The translations under genes and the position numbers were made by a program. Below, one piece after another: positions 12,382 through 15,128 of a stretch of 15,128 bases of DNA. The first letter of the stretch is position 1. Each line of letters opens with the position of its first letter. The notes under the pieces are model-generated. The model worked only from the letters and a program-made list of their open reading frames with translations, had not been told where the DNA came from and ran no database searches. Source of the DNA: Bacteroidales bacterium UBA2764 (GTDB taxonomy: Bacteria; Bacteroidota; Bacteroidia; Bacteroidales; Paludibacteraceae); NCBI GenBank assembly GCA_002352705.1, contig DEIW01000092.1, positions 1 to 15,128 of the forward strand, given 5' to 3'.

Positions 12382-12585
12382 AAGTCCACGCCGAATATGT
12401 GCATATGGTGTGCGTATATGCGCACAAAAATAAACATACCCATGGACATTCATTGGTTGTTGTTTGGGCTGGTGAATCAAAAAGTTGCGAAGTTCTTGAG
12501 AGCCACGAACAACGTCAATAAACGTCTTTACATTATTAAAAATAATACTCCACCCATATGAGAGACACGTCCCTCGGCGTGGATT
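12382..12585 (-). ncRNA. Candidate structured RNA (~204 nt), rod-shaped, possibly 6S-like
   Basis: A consensus promoter lies directly upstream, and the predicted start falls at about 12585. From there the first bases AATCCACGCCGA (12585-12574) pair with TCGGCGTGGACTT (12394-12382) over 12 bp with one bulge. Next, CATATGGGTG (12560-12551) pairs with CACACCATATG (12412-12402). Further in, GTTGTT/AACAAC (12513-12508 with 12461-12456), GGCT/AGCC and TCAA/TTGA stack towards a tip near 12487. Side hairpins form at about 12532-12546 and 12410-12425. A long irregular rod with paired ends is the architecture of 6S RNA, which binds RNA polymerase. The identity is inference, and the large central region is bigger than usual for 6S. 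No convincing protein is encoded. Confidence 0.5.
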
Positions 12586-12590
12586 GGGTG

Positions 12591-12622
12591 CAAAATTACA
12601 ACAAATTATGCAAATATGCAAA
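12591..12622 (-). promoter_or_regulatory. Consensus Bacteroidota promoter of the candidate RNA
   Basis: On the minus strand TTTG (12622-12619), 20 bases, TAATTTTG (12598-12591): a perfect match to both consensus boxes with ideal spacing. It is the best promoter in the window. The expected start, 5-7 bases on, coincides with the first base of the closing stem of the candidate RNA. Confidence 0.75.
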
Positions 12623-12675
12623 TTAAATATTACAATTTAATTACTTAAAAGTATATTTTACACAATTTTCGTCAA

Positions 12676-12869
12676 TTTAGGACACTTATTGAATGATGGA
12701 TTGATGGAATGATGAATTGATGGAATGATGGAATGATGGATTGTACATTTTTTTCCTTTAGTCAAAAATTATCAACAATTATTAAAAATTATTCTTTAGG
12801 ATTTTTCCTTGAGGTCAACAATTAAAGACCATTACCAACAATTATTTCATTTCATTAGTGTCCACTAAA
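12676..12869. repeat. Weak inverted-repeat pair framing an AT-rich segment
   Basis: TTTAGGACACTTATT (12676-12690) and ATTAGTGTCCACTAAA (12854-12869) are imperfect inverted repeats sharing a 7-bp GGACACT/AGTGTCC core. Between them are the 8-bp microsatellite and three copies of CAACAATTA (12773, 12816, 12836). The right end by itself also forms TTAGTG-tc-CACTAA. This might be a degraded small mobile element. Nothing coding is visible from 12623 to 12906. Confidence 0.35.
12691..12743. repeat. 8-bp tandem repeat (GAATGATG-type microsatellite)
   Basis: Six and a half units of GAATGATG/GATTGATG/AATTGATG in a row: GAATGATG, GATTGATG, GAATGATG, AATTGATG, GAATGATG, GAATGATG, GATTG. It is noncoding, in an AT-rich gap. 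Such tracts change copy number by slippage. Confidence 0.9.
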
Positions 12870-12906
12870 AAAAATATAGAAATATTGCAACAGTAGTAAT
12901 TTGAGA

Positions 12907-12941
12907 TAAAAAAAGCCGGCTACCCGAATGGATAACCGGCT
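12907..12941 (-). terminator. Intrinsic terminator of the T9SS surface-protein gene
   Basis: On the minus strand AGCCGGTTA and TAGCCGGCT pair over nine bases (one G-U) around a 10-base loop and run straight into TTTTTTT. It begins 23 bases after the stop codon at 12964. Confidence 0.92.
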
Positions 12942-12963
12942 CTCTTAGAGAAAACGCCAAGCG

Positions 12964-15128
12964 TTATTTGACAATCAGACGAGCCTGATAGATATTGTCT
13001 CCCTCAGCGAGACGGATGAAGTAAACACCCGCAGCCGGTAATCCCGGAACCGTGATCGGAGAGAAGAGATTCTGCGCTTTGTAAACGAGTGCTCCGGTTG
13101 CGGAAACAACCTCTACAGAAGCGTTGTTATAGGAACCGAGGATGCGTACCGGTTCACCGACAGCAGCCGGGCTCGGGGTAACAGCCAGCGAGTTCGCATA
13201 AACAGTATTCAGGCCTTGCGGTTGACCTACCTTGATAATGAGGGTAGCCTCGCCGCAATTCAGCGTAACCGTCTCGGTGTAAACACCTTCGGCAGTACCA
13301 ACCGGCAGGATCTCCTTACCGTTGAGTACATACGGCAGATTGGTCAGCGCGATAGAGTCTTCCATGAGATAGGTCTGATCCTGTTGCGGCATCGCTACCA
13401 ACAAGTGGAGCGTGACAATGGAATCACAACCATAGACGGTCTTTTGCTGTGACGGATAATCACCGGCTTTTGACAAACCGCCGAAGACACCTTCGTTGTA
13501 AACCTCTCCCTGGCAGATAGCTGCGCGGATGAGTGTCTGCTCGTTCGGTACCTGCTTGATGTCAACGGATATCACACTGTCGCATCCGAGGGCGTTTTGG
13601 ATAGTATCGGTATAGATACCCGCCTCAGCCAACTCCGGATATTTGTCAGAGAAGTGATAGATAGTACCCGGGCAGAGGAATACCTCTTCGGTCTCACCCT
13701 TCAGTATCGGCGCTACGGTCAGGTAGAGCGAAACGATACTGTCGCATCCGTTCGAAGCCGCACCGATGAGGGTATCCGACTTGATGGTATTCGTGTAATA
13801 CTTCTCGCCGTTGAACTCGAAGTAGCTGCCCTGGCAGATCGTCTTCTCAACAACCTCGTATTGCTTGGAGAGGACAGTCAGGTTGAGGGTTACTACCGAG
13901 TCACAAGCATTGACGCCTTGCAGTTTCTGACGATACGTACCGGTCTTAGGCTGTGCAATCTCGAAGTTGTTCTGCATGTACGCCTCGCCTTCGCAGAGGG
14001 ACTCTTCGAGGATTGTTTCAGTCATTGCGGTAACGGTCAGTTCCATGATAGCGAGTTTGTCTTTCTCGCCGTCCTTATCAGCCTGGGTGAACTTCACGTA
14101 ACGTGTTGTCTGGTTCACCTTCAGGTTGTTGGCATCGATCACGAAGTTGTCGTCCGCATATTCGGTCCACTCGCATACAGACTCAGCATACTCATCCTTG
14201 GTGTAGTAGTTGAGCTGTACGTTATCCATATAGAGGTAACCGGTGCCGGAAATCTTCTGTACGTCGGTACCGAACATAATCCGGACAACCTGACCTGCGT
14301 ATTGGGACATATCCAGATACCAGCGTGTACCTTTCTTCTTGGTGGAGATAGCGCTGAGCGGATAGTCGCAGTCGTTGGTAGTACCCCAAACGGTGCGGTT
14401 CTCCTGCGGATACGTTGCTCCGCCGTCGGTCGAAACCATCACGAGGAAGAATACGCTGTCCTCCTGAGCCAGAGCGGCATTGGTCATTGTCAGGTCGAAG
14501 GAGAGTACCAGACTGTCTGCTGAAGCAATATCGGTCATATCAATCTGCGGCGTCTCCAACCAGCGTTTCCAGCTACCCATGAGGTATGAGGAAGCATACG
14601 GGCCATACATGTTGTCGTCCGAAGACTTGATTTCCCAACTGTTGGAGGTAGCCGGTTTGATGTCCGCATAATTGTACAGTTTCCAGTTAGCCGGCACCAT
14701 AGCCGCGTTGAAGCCCTCGTTGAAACGAACGGTATAGAGGGTCGTGAATGCCACCGTGCGGCTGAACTCAGACTGCTGCAGCTCCGAGCAAACGTGTTGA
14801 ACACGTGCGAAATACTGCGTAGCGGGTTTCAGACCGGTCAGGGTATAAGACATAGCCTCTATCGTATCACGGAGGATAAACTTAGTGGTGTCTTCAAACT
14901 TCTCGTCGGTGCTAACCTCGAGATAGAAGTTCTCTACACCCTTCGGAATACTCCAGTTGATAGTAGCCGAAGTCTTGGTCATGTTCGTTGCAGCAATACC
15001 GCTTATTTCCGTACATGTCTCGGCATCCAGGATAGCTACATCGTCGATATAGAAGTAGCTTGCCGCCTCCGGTTTGGGAGCCTTGAAGGCTATGTATGCG
15101 CCGGCGGTGAAATCCTTGAGCGGGAGGG
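12964..15128 (-). CDS. Large T9SS-secreted adhesin-like protein (5' end outside window)
   Basis: The frame stays open beyond the internal ATG at 14982 to the window edge, so 720 C-terminal residues are visible. In order, numbered from the first complete codon: the end of a jelly-roll domain (SYFYIDDVAIL), a fibronectin type III domain (about 36-130; SATINWSIP...LKPATQYFARV), a cleaved-adhesin-like jelly-roll as in gingipain/HagA (about 133-310; NEGFNAAMVPANWK...YLYMDNVQL), and repeats starting at C318, C378, C431, C485 and C538, most with CxG...GxY...CDS[IV]V. Last comes a type A T9SS sorting domain (about 645-720; AVTPSPAAVGEPVRI...AAGVYFIRLAEGDNIYQARLIVK). The tail directs transport across the outer membrane and is then usually removed with attachment to the surface. 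It could be an adhesin or the tail of a peptidase; no catalytic part is visible here. Confidence 0.93.
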   Translation of the reverse strand, partial: LPLKDFTAGAYIAFKAPKPEAASYFYIDDVAILDAETCTEISGIAATNMTKTSATINWSIPKGVENFYLEVSTDEKFEDTTKFILRDTIEAMSYTLTGLKPATQYFARVQHVCSELQQSEFSRTVAFTTLYTVRFNEGFNAAMVPANWKLYNYADIKPATSNSWEIKSSDDNMYGPYASSYLMGSWKRWLETPQIDMTDIASADSLVLSFDLTMTNAALAQEDSVFFLVMVSTDGGATYPQENRTVWGTTNDCDYPLSAISTKKKGTRWYLDMSQYAGQVVRIMFGTDVQKISGTGYLYMDNVQLNYYTKDEYAESVCEWTEYADDNFVIDANNLKVNQTTRYVKFTQADKDGEKDKLAIMELTVTAMTETILEESLCEGEAYMQNNFEIAQPKTGTYRQKLQGVNACDSVVTLNLTVLSKQYEVVEKTICQGSYFEFNGEKYYTNTIKSDTLIGAASNGCDSIVSLYLTVAPILKGETEEVFLCPGTIYHFSDKYPELAEAGIYTDTIQNALGCDSVISVDIKQVPNEQTLIRAAICQGEVYNEGVFGGLSKAGDYPSQQKTVYGCDSIVTLHLLVAMPQQDQTYLMEDSIALTNLPYVLNGKEILPVGTAEGVYTETVTLNCGEATLIIKVGQPQGLNTVYANSLAVTPSPAAVGEPVRILGSYNNASVEVVSATGALVYKAQNLFSPITVPGLPAAGVYFIRLAEGDNIYQARLIVK

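Noticed and set aside
12145..12621. Open reading frame of 158 codons on the minus strand across the candidate RNA and repeat copy 2
   Set aside because: Its ATG lies inside the promoter, it runs through the ~90-bp repeat and the structured region, and the protein shows no coherent domain pattern. RNA structure explains the region better.
13597..14523. 308-codon plus-strand frame antisense to the T9SS protein gene
   Set aside because: It lies wholly opposite a gene with clear domains and a sorting tail. Long antisense frames arise here from the codon use of the real gene, and no ribosome-binding site or family pattern is visible.

Overview
The window looks like a piece of a Bacteroidales chromosome (phylum Bacteroidota). 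Three things in the sequence point there. The right-hand gene ends in a textbook type A sorting domain of the type IX secretion system (T9SS). Three promoters fit the Bacteroidota consensus (-33 TTG or TTTG, about 20 bases, -7 TAnnTTTG) rather than -35/-10. The surface-protein repertoire (Ig-like domains, Listeria-Bacteroides repeat, cleaved-adhesin-like domain) is typical of gut, rumen or oral Bacteroidales. Every gene I accept is on the minus strand.

From right to left, in the direction of transcription: (1) 15128-12964, the C-terminal 720 residues of a large secreted protein with a fibronectin type III domain, a gingipain/HagA-type adhesin jelly-roll, five 53-60 residue Cys-rich repeats carrying GCDS motifs, and a T9SS tail, followed by a strong intrinsic terminator. 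(2) 12963-12110, a noncoding stretch holding an 8-bp microsatellite, a weak inverted-repeat pair, a consensus promoter, and a roughly 204-nt segment that folds into a rod with paired ends starting at the predicted +1. I propose this is a structured RNA, possibly 6S-like. (3) 12109-11553, a ParE-type toxin with its antitoxin. (4) 11552-11226, a nested inverted repeat and the second copy of a ~90-bp repeat. (5) 11225-10740, a YafQ-type toxin with its antitoxin. (6) 10739-10368, an untranslated region with a 41-bp-period array of 17-bp palindromes. (7) 10367-1, the start and nearly all of a giant (at least 3455 residue) secreted multi-domain surface protein whose frame is open from its ATG to the window edge.

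The giant protein begins with a long-n-region signal peptide. It then carries an N-terminal beta-sandwich, Ig-like modules, a starch-binding-like module, a Listeria-Bacteroides repeat, BIG_2 and SbsA-like domains, four divergent copies of a Cys-bounded ~140-residue beta module, an embedded alpha/beta domain resembling ThuA/class I amidotransferase folds, and a C-terminal region whose last visible residues look like the end of a secretion tail. It is probably a cell-surface or secreted adhesin/glycan-binding protein.

The two toxin-antitoxin cassettes belong to different toxin families but share one regulatory layout. Each has a near-identical ~90-bp repeat upstream, then CTTG-N20-TAnnTTTG, then an inverted repeat of 8-bp arms and a 6-bp spacer overlapping the -7 box. 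That shared chassis, the palindrome array before the giant gene and the rod-shaped RNA are the most unusual things here.
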